Source: Pseudomonas pseudonitroreducens (GTDB lineage Bacteria; Pseudomonadota; Gammaproteobacteria; Pseudomonadales; Pseudomonadaceae). From it: a stretch of DNA of 64,000 bases. The notes beneath the pieces are model-generated. The model was not told the origin of the DNA. It ran no database searches and saw nothing but the letters and a program-made list of their open reading frames with translations. The first letter of the stretch is position 1; every line of letters starts with the position of its first letter. Both the position numbers and the translations under genes were made by a program. The DNA lies in the NCBI RefSeq assembly GCF_021603645.1, contig NZ_BQHJ01000001.1:496001-560000 (forward strand), read 5' to 3'. Positions 39,040-48,141 of the stretch are shown here, piece after piece.

Positions 39040-40695
39040 TTACATGTTGGGGTAGTTCGGACCGCCGGTGCCTTCCGGGGCTACCCAGGTGATGTTCTGG
39101 GCCGGGTCCTTGATGTCGCAGGTCTTGCAGTGTACGCAGTTCTGCGCGTTGATCTGGAAGCGCTTGCTGCCGTCGTCGTTGCTCACCACTTCGTACACGC
39201 CGGCCGGGCAATAACGCTGCGCAGGCTCGTCGTAGAGCGGCAGGTTCTTGCCAACCGGGATGCTCGGGTCGGTCAGCTTCAGGTGGATCGGCTGGTCTTC
39301 CTCGTGGTTGGTGTTGGAGAGGAACACCGAGGAGAGCTTGTCGAAGCTGAGTTTGCCGTCCGGCTTCGGGTAATCGATCTTCGGCGCTTCGCTGGCCTTC
39401 TTCAGGGTCGCGTAGTCCGGGGTCGTATCGTGCAGGGTGAACGGGATCTTGCCGCCAAAGATGTTCTGGTCGATGAAGTTGAACGCACCGCCACCGATGG
39501 CGCCGAACTTGTGCATCGCCGGGCCGAAGTTGCGGCTGCGGAACAGTTCGTCATACAGCCAGCTGCCCTTGAAGGCCTCGACGTAGTTGCTCAGCTCGTC
39601 GCCGCCTTCGCGGCCGGCGAACAGGGCTTCGGCAACCGAGTCGGCGGCCAGCATGCCGGACTTCATCGCGGTGTGGCTGCCCTTGATCTTGGCGAAGTTC
39701 AGGGTGCCCAGGTCGCAGCCGATCAGCGCGCCGCCGGGGAAGACCATCTTCGGCAGCGAGTTCAGGCCGCCCTTGCAGATGGCACGAGCGCCGTAGGCCA
39801 CGCGCTTGCCGCCTTCCAGGTACTGCTTGATCACCGGGTGGTGCTTGTAGCGCTGGAACTCGTCGAACGGCGACAGGTGCGGGTTGGTGTAGGACAGGTC
39901 GATGATCAGGCCGACCACCACCTGGTTGTTCTCCAGGTGATAGAGGAAGGAGCCGCCCGGGTTGTCATCGTTCAGCGGCCAGCCGGCGGTGTGTACCACC
40001 AGGCCCTGCTCGTGCTTGGACGGATCGATGTCCCAGATTTCCTTGATGCCGATGCCGTAGTGCTGGGCGTCGGCTTCGCTGTCGAGCTTGTACTTCTTGA
40101 TCAGTTGCTTGCCGATGTGGCCACGGCAGCCTTCGGCGAACAGGGTGTACTTGGCGCGCAGTTCCATGCCCGGGGTGTAGTAACCCTCTTTCGGATTGCC
40201 TTCGCGGTCGACGCCCAGGTCACCGGTGACAATGCCGCGCACTACGCCGTTCTCGTCGATCAGCGCTTCCTGGGCGGCGAAGCCTGGGTAGATCTCGACG
40301 CCCAGGCCTTCGGCCTGCTGGGCCAGCCAGCGGCACAGGTTGCCCAGGGAGATGATGTAGTTGCCTTCGTTGTGCATGGTCTTGGGCACGAAGAAGTTCG
40401 GCACCTTGGCCGCCGCTTCCGGGCTCTTCAGCACATAGATGTCGTCGCGCTTGACGGGGGTGTTCAGCGGCGCTTCGAGTTCCTTCCAGTTGGGGAACAG
40501 CTCGTTCAGCGCGCGGGGCTCGAACACGGCGCCCGAGAGGATGTGGGCGCCCACTTCGGAACCCTTCTCGACCACACAGACGCTGATTTCCTGACCGGCG
40601 TCAGCGGCCTTCTGTTTCAGTCGGCAAGCGGCGGACAGACCGGCAGGGCCGGCGCCGACGATGACGACGTCGAATTCCATAAATTCGCGTTCCAC
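39040..40695 (-). CDS. etfD: Electron transfer flavoprotein-ubiquinone oxidoreductase
   Basis: ETF-QO passes electrons from reduced EtfAB to ubiquinone at the inner membrane. The GTG at 40695 (VEREFMEFDVVIVGAGPAG) follows GGAGAG with good spacing and matches P. aeruginosa; an internal ATG at 40680 is less likely. The FAD-binding GAGPAG is N-terminal. The 4Fe-4S cluster ligands are in RYCPAGVYE and NCVHCKTCDIKDP near the C-terminus. It has 551 residues. It is divergent from etfB-etfA across a shared regulatory region. Confidence 0.97.
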   Translation of the reverse strand: MEREFMEFDVVIVGAGPAGLSAACRLKQKAADAGQEISVCVVEKGSEVGAHILSGAVFEPRALNELFPNWKELEAPLNTPVKRDDIYVLKSPEAAAKVPNFFVPKTMHNEGNYIISLGNLCRWLAQQAEGLGVEIYPGFAAQEALIDENGVVRGIVTGDLGVDREGNPKEGYYTPGMELRAKYTLFAEGCRGHIGKQLIKKYKLDSEADAQHYGIGIKEIWDIDPSKHEQGLVVHTAGWPLNDDNPGGSFLYHLENNQVVVGLIIDLSYTNPHLSPFDEFQRYKHHPVIKQYLEGGKRVAYGARAICKGGLNSLPKMVFPGGALIGCDLGTLNFAKIKGSHTAMKSGMLAADSVAEALFAGREGGDELSNYVEAFKGSWLYDELFRSRNFGPAMHKFGAIGGGAFNFIDQNIFGGKIPFTLHDTTPDYATLKKASEAPKIDYPKPDGKLSFDKLSSVFLSNTNHEEDQPIHLKLTDPSIPVGKNLPLYDEPAQRYCPAGVYEVVSNDDGSKRFQINAQNCVHCKTCDIKDPAQNITWVAPEGTGGPNYPNM

Positions 40696-41038
40696 TATCG
40701 ATCTCTCCTGAATCAAGGCTCTGGGCATTTTGTAGGTATTGGGATGGGCGTGCCCCCACCCAGTAAGAGCGGGGCGCATTATAGCTAGACCTGTTGCTAT
40801 ATCTAAACCCTTTATCGAGGGCAATACAAACGTTTGTTTGAATCGCGCGTAACCCTGATAGAATCGGGGTCCGCGGCTTATGAAGGGGTATTTTCGTGTA
40901 TTGACCCGCCCGGTCGATGCGGTCAAGATACCTGCGGTTTTGCGGTCGCGTTGCGCTGGATGTAGTCGCAGATGGCGTGCACTACCGGCCAGGCCTGTCT
41001 GGCGACATTCCTATTCACCGGAGAAAAACGAGGAATCC
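40696..41038. promoter_or_regulatory. Divergent etfD / etfBA control region with palindromic operator
   Basis: On the minus strand, TTAGAT (40801-40806) and a perfect TATAAT (40778-40783) are 17 bases apart and point to etfD. On the plus strand, TAGAAT (40859-40864) with TTTGAA (40837-40842) could serve etfB. The perfect palindrome ACAAACGTTTGT (40826-40837) lies between them. CAAAC-N4-GTTTG (40827-40840) overlaps the etfB -35 and fits the published PsrA box (C/G)AAAC-N2-4-GTTT(G/C). The etfB leader from ~40871 to 41038 is long and contains no evident gene. Confidence 0.7.
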
Positions 41039-41788
41039 ATGAAGGTTCTTGTAGCTGTCAAACGAGTGGTTGACTATAACGTCAAGGTCCGCGTCAAGGC
41101 GGACAACTCCGGCGTCGATCTCGCCAACGTCAAAATGTCCATGAACCCCTTCTGCGAAATCGCCGTGGAAGAGGCTGTACGCCTGAAAGAGAAAGGCGTC
41201 GTCACCGAGATCGTTGCGGTCTCCGTCGGCCCGACCGCTGCCCAGGAGCAACTGCGTACCGCGCTGGCTCTGGGTGCTGATCGCGCCATCCTCGTTGAAA
41301 CCAATGAAGAGCTGAGCTCCCTGGCCATCGCCAAGTCGCTGAAAGCCCTGGTCGACAAAGAGCAGCCGCAGCTGGTCATCCTCGGCAAGCAGGCCATCGA
41401 CAGCGACAACAACCAGACCGGCCAGATGCTGGCTGCGCTGACCGGCTACGCGCAAGGCACCTTCGCCTCCAAGGTCGAAGTCGCTGGCGACAAGGTCAAC
41501 GTCACCCGTGAAATCGACGGCGGCCTGCAGACCGTTGCCCTGAACCTGCCGGCAATCGTCACCACCGACCTGCGCCTGAACGAGCCGCGCTATGCGTCGC
41601 TGCCCAACATCATGAAAGCGAAGAAAAAGCCGCTGGACGTGGTGACCCCGGACGCCCTGGGCGTTTCCACCGCTTCCACCGTGAAGACCGTGAAAGTCGA
41701 AGCTCCGGCTGCCCGTAGCGCTGGCATCAAGGTCAAGTCCGTTGCCGAACTGGTCGAGAAACTGAAGAACGAGGCGAAAGTAATCTGA
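41039..41788 (+). CDS. etfB: Electron transfer flavoprotein beta subunit
   Basis: EtfB forms the AMP-binding half of the soluble EtfAB dimer, which accepts electrons from acyl-CoA dehydrogenases. The ATG at 41039 follows GAGGAATCC and begins [20 protein letters not shown], the family start; the frame is open upstream but the extra residues have no homology character. [21 protein letters not shown] and [19 protein letters not shown] are signatures. It has 249 residues. It overlaps etfA by one base. Confidence 0.97.
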   Translation: MKVLVAVKRVVDYNVKVRVKADNSGVDLANVKMSMNPFCEIAVEEAVRLKEKGVVTEIVAVSVGPTAAQEQLRTALALGADRAILVETNEELSSLAIAKSLKALVDKEQPQLVILGKQAIDSDNNQTGQMLAALTGYAQGTFASKVEVAGDKVNVTREIDGGLQTVALNLPAIVTTDLRLNEPRYASLPNIMKAKKKPLDVVTPDALGVSTASTVKTVKVEAPAARSAGIKVKSVAELVEKLKNEAKVI

Positions 41789-42717
41789 TGGCTATCCTGG
41801 TAATCGCTGAGCACAACAACGGCGCCCTGGGCGCCGCCACTCTGAACACTGTCGCTGCGGCGCAGAAGATTGGTGGCGACATCGCCGTCCTGGTCGCAGG
41901 CCAGAACGTCGGTGGCGTGGCTGAAGCCGCTGCCAAGATCGCTGGTGTTGCCAAGGTGCTGGTCGCCGACAACGCCGCCTACGCTCACCAACTGCCGGAG
42001 AACGTTGCTCCGCTGATCGCTGAGCTGGGCAAGGGCTACAGCCACGTGCTGGCCGCCGCCACCACCAACGGCAAGAACTTCCTGCCGCGCGTTGCCGCCC
42101 TGCTGGATGTCGACCAGATCTCCGAGATCATCGAAGTCGTCAGCGCCGACACCTTCAAGCGTCCGATCTATGCCGGTAACGCCATCGCTACCGTGCAGTC
42201 CTCGGCTGCCGTCAAGGTCATCACCGTGCGTGGCACCGGCTTCGACGCAGTTGCTGCCGAAGGTGGCTCCGCCGCTGTTGAAGCCGTTTCCGGCCCGGCC
42301 GATGCCGGCAAGTCCGCCTTCGTCGGTGAAGAGCTGGCCAAGTCCGATCGTCCGGAACTGACCGCTGCCAAGATCGTCGTATCCGGCGGCCGTGGCATGG
42401 GCAATGGCGACAACTTCAAGATCCTCTACTCCCTGGCTGACAAGCTGGGCGCTGCCGTCGGTGCTTCCCGCGCTGCCGTTGACGCCGGCTTCGTGCCGAA
42501 CGACATGCAGGTCGGCCAGACCGGCAAGATCGTTGCTCCGCAGCTGTACGTGGCCGTTGGTATCTCCGGCGCCATCCAGCACCTGGCGGGCATGAAGGAT
42601 TCGAAAGTGATCGTTGCGATCAACAAGGACGAAGAGGCGCCGATCTTCCAGGTCGCCGACTACGGCCTGGTCGCCGACCTGTTCGAAGCCGTACCGGAGC
42701 TGGAGAAGGCCGTCTAA
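41788..42717 (+). CDS. etfA: Electron transfer flavoprotein alpha subunit
   Basis: EtfA carries the FAD of the EtfAB dimer. The C-terminal FAD domain shows [54 protein letters not shown] and [15 protein letters not shown]. It has 309 residues. It is translationally coupled to etfB. It probably serves AtuD and the other acyl-CoA dehydrogenases of the cell. Confidence 0.97.
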   Translation: MAILVIAEHNNGALGAATLNTVAAAQKIGGDIAVLVAGQNVGGVAEAAAKIAGVAKVLVADNAAYAHQLPENVAPLIAELGKGYSHVLAAATTNGKNFLPRVAALLDVDQISEIIEVVSADTFKRPIYAGNAIATVQSSAAVKVITVRGTGFDAVAAEGGSAAVEAVSGPADAGKSAFVGEELAKSDRPELTAAKIVVSGGRGMGNGDNFKILYSLADKLGAAVGASRAAVDAGFVPNDMQVGQTGKIVAPQLYVAVGISGAIQHLAGMKDSKVIVAINKDEEAPIFQVADYGLVADLFEAVPELEKAV

Positions 42718-42737
42718 GCCTTTTTCGCTCAGTGAAG

Positions 42738-42764
42738 GAACCCGCCCCCGTGGCGGGTTCTTTC
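42738..42764 (+). terminator. Rho-independent terminator after etfBA
   Basis: The 9-bp stem GAACCCGCC (42738-42746) pairs with 42752-42760 and is followed by TTT. Confidence 0.88.
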
Positions 42765-42931
42765 ATTTCAGGTTCCTGATTTTCCTCGGGAAATGGTCGC
42801 TTCGCCGCGCTGGTGACCCATTGGTCACGAATCTTTGCGCAGAAGTCCACGGGCGAAGGTGTCTCATCTACAATGCGCGACGTCTCCAGTTCCTGAATGT
42901 GTTCAATCGACACCTGGCTACCGAGGTTTTC

Positions 42932-44128
42932 ATGATCATCAAACCGCGCGTGCGTGGCTTCATCTGCGTCACTACCCACCCGACCGGCTGTGAAGCCAAC
43001 GTCAAGGAACAGATCGAGTACGTCGAGGCGCACGGCCCCATCGCCAACGGTCCGAAGAAGGTCCTGGTCATCGGTTCCTCCACCGGCTACGGCCTGGCCG
43101 CGCGCATCAGCGCCGCCTTTGGCGCCGGCGCCGACACCCTGGGCGTGTTCTTCGAGCGCCCCGGCAGCGAGACCAAGGCGGGTACCGCCGGCTGGTACAA
43201 CTCGGCTGCCTTCGAGAAGTTCGCCAAGGCCAAGGGCCTCTATGCACGCAGCATCAACGGCGACGCCTTCTCCGATGAAGTGAAGCAAGTCACCATCGAC
43301 ACCATCAAGCAGGACCTGGGCAAGGTCGACCTGGTGGTCTACAGCCTGGCCGCGCCGCGCCGTACCCATCCGAAGACCGGCGAGGTCTTCAACTCCGTGC
43401 TCAAGCCGGTCGGCAAGAGCGTCAACTTCCGTGGCCTGGATACCGACAAGGAAGTGATCAAGGAAAGCGTGATGGAGCCGGCCACCGAGGCCGAGATCGC
43501 CAACACTGTGGCGGTGATGGGCGGTGAAGACTGGCAGATGTGGATCGACGCGCTGCAGGAAGCCGGTGTGCTGGCCGACGGCGCCAAGACCACCGCCTTC
43601 ACCTACCTGGGCGAAGAGATCACCCACGATCTGTACTGGAACGGCTCCATCGGCGCCGCCAAGAAGGACCTGGACCAGAAGGTCCTGGGCATTCGCGAGA
43701 AGCTGGCCGCCACCGGTGGTGATGCCCGCGTTTCGGTACTTAAGGCGGTGGTTACCCAGGCCAGCTCGGCCATTCCGATGATGCCGCTGTACCTGTCGCT
43801 GCTGTTCAAGGTGATGAAAGAGAAGGGTACCCACGAAGGCTGCATCGAGCAGGTCGACGGCCTGTTCCGCGAGAGCCTGTACGGCGCCGAGCCGCACCTG
43901 GACGCCGACGGTCGCCTGCGTGCCGACTACAAGGAACTGCAGCCGGACGTGCAGGACACCGTGAAGGATCTGTGGAACAAGGTGACCAACGAGAACCTGT
44001 ACCAGCTGACCGACTTCACTGGCTACAAGTCCGAGTTCCTGCGTCTCTTCGGCTTCGAGATCGCCGGCGTGGACTACGAGCAGGACGTCAACCCGGATGT
44101 GCAGATTCCGAATCTGATCCAGCTCTGA
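42932..44128 (+). CDS. fabV: Triclosan-tolerant enoyl-ACP reductase FabV
   Basis: FabV reduces trans-2-enoyl-ACP with NADH. The ATG at 42932 gives exactly 398 residues. The active site YX8K is seen as Tyr235 and Lys244 in [10 protein letters not shown], and the cofactor loop is [16 protein letters not shown]. FabV is insensitive to triclosan, unlike FabI, and is the main reason for triclosan tolerance of P. aeruginosa. It follows the etf genes after a terminator, with a probable TACAAT -10 box at 42869-42874. Confidence 0.97.
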   Translation: MIIKPRVRGFICVTTHPTGCEANVKEQIEYVEAHGPIANGPKKVLVIGSSTGYGLAARISAAFGAGADTLGVFFERPGSETKAGTAGWYNSAAFEKFAKAKGLYARSINGDAFSDEVKQVTIDTIKQDLGKVDLVVYSLAAPRRTHPKTGEVFNSVLKPVGKSVNFRGLDTDKEVIKESVMEPATEAEIANTVAVMGGEDWQMWIDALQEAGVLADGAKTTAFTYLGEEITHDLYWNGSIGAAKKDLDQKVLGIREKLAATGGDARVSVLKAVVTQASSAIPMMPLYLSLLFKVMKEKGTHEGCIEQVDGLFRESLYGAEPHLDADGRLRADYKELQPDVQDTVKDLWNKVTNENLYQLTDFTGYKSEFLRLFGFEIAGVDYEQDVNPDVQIPNLIQL

Positions 44129-44142
44129 GTTCGCACCAGCAG

Positions 44143-44168
44143 AAACGGCGCCCGAGGGCGCCGTTTTT
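44143..44168. terminator. Terminator between fabV and the alpha/beta hydrolase gene
   Basis: AAACGGCGCCC and its complement form a stem with a GA apex and a T-run ending at 44168. It lies between two convergent genes. Confidence 0.92.
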
Positions 44169-44183
44169 GTTTGTCGCCGGCGA

Positions 44184-45134
44184 TCAGTTCGCCGCGGTGA
44201 CCGGCCCGTGGCTCTGCTTGAGGAAGTCCAGGTAAAGGCGAGCGGTTTCCTCGGGGCGCTCGATCATCGGCACGTGGCCACAATCGCGCAGGATGGCAAC
44301 GCTGGGCTTCTTCAGCAGCGGTTTCATTACGTTGATGCTGGAAACGTCCAGTACGCGGTCGCGATCGCCCCACAGCAGCAGGGTTGGCGCGGTGATCCTC
44401 GGCAGCTCCGGCTCCAGCGGGATGTAGCGCTCGCGCAACTGCTGGAAGACCATGCCGTTGAACGTGCTGCGCTCCAGCGAGCGTTCTGCCAGGTAGTCCC
44501 GCAGCCGCGACGGCAGCGGTGGCTTCTGCACGAAGACGAAGTCGAGCAGGGCGGGGAAGTCCTCCACCCTGCGCAGCACCAACGGATTGTCGCCACCCTT
44601 GAGCAGGCGCTCGAACAGTTCGCTCTGGTGCGGCGCCATGACCCCGGCGTTATCGAACAGACCGACCGACAGCACCTCCTGCGGATGTCGCGCGGCGAGC
44701 AGCGCGGCAATATGTCCGCCCATGGAATTGCCGACCACGTGGAAACGGCCGATGCCCAGTTCGCGCATGAAGTCGGCCAGGCGTTCGGCCTGCGTGCCAA
44801 CGTCATAGCTGATGTTCGCGGGCCGGCTGCTGTCGCCAAAGCCGGGCAGGTCGACGGCGATGACGTGGTAGTCCCTGGTCAGGAAGCGGGCGAAGCGGGG
44901 CCAATTGCTCTTGTCGGCGCCAAAGCCGTGGATCAGCAGGATGGTCTGGGCTTTTTCCGGGCCGCCCTCGTAGTAGGTGATGTCCAGGTCGTCGACCTGC
45001 AGGCTGTTGGTCGACAGCCGGGCGCGGGCGGCTTCGACGTACTGTGCCGTCGCCAGCAGGGTGGAGGGGAAGGCGTAGAGCACGCCGGCGGCGACGGCTA
45101 GCGCCAGGAGAAGGGCCAGAAGGGCTTTCTTCAT
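44184..45134 (-). CDS. Membrane-anchored alpha/beta-fold hydrolase
   Basis: A hydrophobic N-terminal segment (residues ~5-22) looks like a signal anchor. The hydrolase core has ILLIHGFGADKSNW as oxyanion loop, VVGNSMGGHIAALLA with the nucleophile Ser, LLLWGDRDRVLDV with the catalytic Asp, and CGHVPMIERPE with the catalytic His. At 316 residues it resembles lipase/esterase proteins like PA2949 of P. aeruginosa, beside fabV there too. The natural ester is unknown. Confidence 0.88.
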   Translation of the reverse strand: MKKALLALLLALAVAAGVLYAFPSTLLATAQYVEAARARLSTNSLQVDDLDITYYEGGPEKAQTILLIHGFGADKSNWPRFARFLTRDYHVIAVDLPGFGDSSRPANISYDVGTQAERLADFMRELGIGRFHVVGNSMGGHIAALLAARHPQEVLSVGLFDNAGVMAPHQSELFERLLKGGDNPLVLRRVEDFPALLDFVFVQKPPLPSRLRDYLAERSLERSTFNGMVFQQLRERYIPLEPELPRITAPTLLLWGDRDRVLDVSSINVMKPLLKKPSVAILRDCGHVPMIERPEETARLYLDFLKQSHGPVTAAN

Positions 45135-45231
45135 GAGAAGTCCTTATTACCAAATCGGGTCGGTGTGCTTTACGCTAGCATTTTGCGGCTCTAAGCATGG
45201 CCGTTCTTTCTTCTGGCGAGTGAGACTACCG

Positions 45232-46059
45232 ATGCCTGATTGCTCCACGCTGATCCGTGCAGCGCTGTTGCTGGTGACTTTCTCTATTCCACTGGGTGGG
45301 TTCGCGGCCGGCAAGTGCGAGCGGTTGGTCGCTACCGGCAATCCGGAATACCCGCCCTACCTGTGGCGCGACCCTGCGCAGCCGGAGCGCCTGATCGGCG
45401 CCAATGCCGACCTGTTGGAGCAGATCGGCAAGGCGATCGGGGTGAGCATCCGGGTGATCTATACCGGCTCCTGGGCGCGTGCGCAGGAAGAGGCGCGGCT
45501 GGGCCGGGTCGACCTGATCGCCGGCGCCTTCCTCACGCCGCCGCGGCTGGAGACCATGGACTACATCCATCCGGCCTTCCTCACCACCGACAACGTGGTA
45601 TGGATGCGCAAGGATGCTGCGACTCCCTACGCCGGTCGCGACGACCTGCGCGGCTTGAAGGGCGGAACCCTGGTGAACAACAGCTTCGGCCCGGATTTCG
45701 ACACTTTCGCCAAGGAGCAACTGACGCTGGAGGAAGTGCCGAGCCTGACCCAGGCGTTCCAGAAACTGCTGCTCAAGCGCTCGGATTATGTGATCTACGA
45801 GCACTACCCCGGCCTCGCGGTCGCCGATACCCTCGGCATGGCCGACGACCTGCAGCCGTTGGAACCGCCGATCTCCAGCGAGGGTCTGTACCTGACCGTC
45901 GCGCACAACTCGGCCTGCAACGACCCGTGGCTGCGCGGACAACTGGCGAAAAAAATGACAGAATTGACGGCCGCCGGAATCCCGCAGCGCCTGCTGCAGG
46001 ACAACCTGGCCCGCTGGAAGGCCCAGCAGCTGCAGCCTGCCAGCACTCCCACCGAGTAG
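45232..46059 (+). CDS. Periplasmic solute-binding protein (family 3 type)
   Basis: The ATG at 45232 starts a signal peptide (core AALLLVTFSIPLGGFAA). The mature protein resembles family 3 substrate-binding proteins: LVATGNPEYPPYLW at the N-terminus, GANADLLEQIGKAIGV, and RVDLIAGAFLTPPRLETMDY. No transporter permease or ATPase gene is adjacent, so it is an orphan binding protein or has an accessory role. It has 275 residues. It is followed after 13 bases by a lipoprotein gene. Confidence 0.82.
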   Translation: MPDCSTLIRAALLLVTFSIPLGGFAAGKCERLVATGNPEYPPYLWRDPAQPERLIGANADLLEQIGKAIGVSIRVIYTGSWARAQEEARLGRVDLIAGAFLTPPRLETMDYIHPAFLTTDNVVWMRKDAATPYAGRDDLRGLKGGTLVNNSFGPDFDTFAKEQLTLEEVPSLTQAFQKLLLKRSDYVIYEHYPGLAVADTLGMADDLQPLEPPISSEGLYLTVAHNSACNDPWLRGQLAKKMTELTAAGIPQRLLQDNLARWKAQQLQPASTPTE

Positions 46060-46072
46060 GACAATAGATTTC

Positions 46073-46432
46073 GTGATCAATCGACGGATGATGGTCGCCG
46101 GCCTGGCTTTGTTTGCGTTGGCCGGCTGTGCGACGAACGACCCGGCACCCAACGAACAGATGCGTCTCACCGAGCAGGCGCTGGAACAGGCCAAGGCCGT
46201 AGGTGCGACCGATGACGTCGCCGAGCTCAAGCTCGCCGAGGACAAGTACCAGGCTGCCAAGGGGGCCCTGGCGGTCGGCTCGCACAAGAAGGCGCGGCAG
46301 CTCGCCGAGCAGGCCGAGCTCGATGCGCGCCTGGCCGAGGCCAAGGAGCTGACGCGCAAGAGCACCGAACAACTGTCCGAGCAGAGCAAGAGCATCAATC
46401 GCCTGCGCAAACAGTTGGGAGAAGTGCAATGA
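46073..46432 (+). CDS. DUF4398 lipoprotein
   Basis: The GTG at 46073 (alternative ATG at 46088) opens a lipoprotein signal with lipobox LAGC. The 119-residue mature part is a charged, helical, probably coiled-coil protein (ELKLAEDKYQAAKGALAVG, then repeated Glu/Ala/Lys) of DUF4398 type. It overlaps the next gene as ATGA. The pair probably acts at the outer membrane; no function is assigned. Confidence 0.82.
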   Translation: MINRRMMVAGLALFALAGCATNDPAPNEQMRLTEQALEQAKAVGATDDVAELKLAEDKYQAAKGALAVGSHKKARQLAEQAELDARLAEAKELTRKSTEQLSEQSKSINRLRKQLGEVQ

Positions 46433-47256
46433 CTTCCGTGCAACTGTTGCGCCGTGGCGCATCGTGGATCGGCGCCTTGGGTGTCGTCGCACTGCTGGCC
46501 GGTTGTGCCAACAGCCAGCTCAGCGAGAAATCCCTGGAGCAGGCCCGCCAGCAGTTCCAGGCGGTGAAGGAAGACTCCTCGGTGCTGCGCAGCGCGCCCA
46601 AGGACGTGATCCGTGCCGGCGAGTCGCTGGCCCGCGCCGAGCGCCTGTCCAACTACTGGGGCAGCAGCGATGACGTACTGCAGTACTCCTACCTCAGCCA
46701 GCGCTACAGCGAGATCGCCCGCGAGCACAGCAATCTGGCGCTGAACCAGGAGCGCCTGGGCAAGCAGCAGCTGGAGCGCGAGCGCCTGCAACTGGCGATG
46801 CGTGAGGCGCGCCTGCTCAACGTGCAGGAACAGAGCAAGTGGCTGGAGCAGCAGATGGTCAGCCTGGCCACCAACGAAACCGAACGCGGCCTGGTGCTGA
46901 CGCTCGGCGATGTGCTGTTCGACAGCGGTGAGGCGGACCTGAAGCCTGCGGCCAACCGCACCGTGCTCAAGGTGGTGCAGTTCCTCCAGCTCAACCCGCG
47001 GCGGGTCATCCGCATCGAGGGCTACACCGACGCCGAAGGCGATCGCGAGCAGAACCTGCAACTGTCCCGGGACCGCGCGCAGGCCGTGGCTGATGCGCTG
47101 ACTGACCTGGGCGTGGACGACAAGCGCGTCAAGGTGCAGGGCTACGGCGAGGCATATCCGGTGTCGGACAACGCCTCGTCGCTGGGGCGTGCGCAGAACC
47201 GCCGAGTGGAGATCGTCTTCTCCGACGAGAAGGGCCAACTCGGCGCCGAACGCTGA
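46429..47256 (+). CDS. OmpA-like lipoprotein with DUF4398 N-terminus
   Basis: A lipoprotein signal with lipobox LAGC precedes a helical domain similar to the upstream gene product, then a C-terminal OmpA peptidoglycan-binding domain: LGDVLFDSGEADLKP, IEGYTDAEGDREQNLQLSRDR, VQGYGEAYPV and NRRVEIVF. It has 275 residues. The D and R residues that bind diaminopimelate in OmpA domains appear conserved (TDAEG and NRR). It may tether the outer membrane to the cell wall. Confidence 0.9.
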   Translation: MTSVQLLRRGASWIGALGVVALLAGCANSQLSEKSLEQARQQFQAVKEDSSVLRSAPKDVIRAGESLARAERLSNYWGSSDDVLQYSYLSQRYSEIAREHSNLALNQERLGKQQLERERLQLAMREARLLNVQEQSKWLEQQMVSLATNETERGLVLTLGDVLFDSGEADLKPAANRTVLKVVQFLQLNPRRVIRIEGYTDAEGDREQNLQLSRDRAQAVADALTDLGVDDKRVKVQGYGEAYPVSDNASSLGRAQNRRVEIVFSDEKGQLGAER

Positions 47257-47281
47257 GCGCAGCGCAATATCCCGACACAGG

Positions 47282-47313
47282 AAAACCCCGGACGCCTCGG
47301 CTCCGGGGTTTTT
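47282..47313 (+). terminator. Rho-independent terminator after the OmpA-like gene
   Basis: AAAACCCCGGA (47282-47292) pairs with 47302-47312 and runs into TTTTT. Confidence 0.93.
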
Positions 47314-47409
47314 CATCTGGGGCATCTCGAATTCTTTCGAGTGGCAGCTTGGCGAAAATGGCCGGGTGCGACTAATCCCCTCAAGGGGAGCCGTAAACGA
47401 GAGAATCTG

Positions 47410-48045
47410 ATGTCACTGGAAAAGAAGCTTTTCAATGTAATCGTGGCGGACCCGCAACCGATGATCGGTTGGGGCCTGGAACGCTATCTGCTGGAACGCG
47501 AACTGGCTCAGGTGAAAGCCTTCGTCAGCGACACCGACAGCCTGCTGGACGTCCTCAGTGCCCATCCCGAGGTTGATCTGGCCATCGTCGAGCTGGCGCT
47601 GCCCGGCGCTCGCGGGCGTGATGGCGTGCACCTGATCGAATGGTTGCAGCGCCACCATCCGGATGTACCTGTACTGGTCTATTCGGTCATGGGGGCGCCA
47701 CTACTGGCGACCGCAGCGGTGAAGTGCGGCGCGGTGGGCTATGTCTGCAAGCGCAATCCGCTGAGCCTGCTGGATGACGCCTTCGCCCGCATCCGCAAGG
47801 GCGAGACCTACATCGACCCGATGCTGCGTCCGCCGCGTCATACCGGCAAGCCGTTGAGCCCAACCGAAGTCGATATCATCCGCCGCCTGGCCCATGGTGC
47901 CACGGTGGGGGAAATCGCCGAGCGGACCAACCGCAGCGTCTCCACCATCAGCACCCACAAGCGCAATGCCATGCAGAAACTCGGCCTGACCACCGATGCG
48001 CAACTGGTGGTGGCGGGGCTGCTGGACTGGCTGGGCGAGATCTGA
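47410..48045 (+). CDS. LuxR/FixJ-type regulator with degenerate receiver domain
   Basis: The 211-residue protein has an N-terminal receiver-like domain and a C-terminal LuxR helix-turn-helix (LSPTEVDIIRRLAHGATVGEIA, then RSVSTISTHKRNAMQKLGL). The phosphoacceptor Asp is replaced by Glu61 in LAIVELALPG, and only one acidic residue (Asp14, ADPQ) remains of the usual pair, while the Lys in GYVCKRNP is kept. The helix-turn-helix resembles RcsB. No histidine kinase gene is near. The protein may be active without phosphorylation. Confidence 0.9.
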   Translation: MSLEKKLFNVIVADPQPMIGWGLERYLLERELAQVKAFVSDTDSLLDVLSAHPEVDLAIVELALPGARGRDGVHLIEWLQRHHPDVPVLVYSVMGAPLLATAAVKCGAVGYVCKRNPLSLLDDAFARIRKGETYIDPMLRPPRHTGKPLSPTEVDIIRRLAHGATVGEIAERTNRSVSTISTHKRNAMQKLGLTTDAQLVVAGLLDWLGEI

Positions 48046-48141
48046 AGCAAGCGGGCGCGCAACTGTATCGGATGGAATGCTGACGACTGTTCTGGAACAG
48101 TTTGCACTTTTTGGCTACTGTTTCGGTTCAATGACCGAGGG

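Noticed and set aside
45232-46059. Solute-binding protein considered as the sensor of the nearby LuxR regulator
   Set aside because: No membrane histidine kinase joins them and a terminator lies between; there is no evidence for a link.
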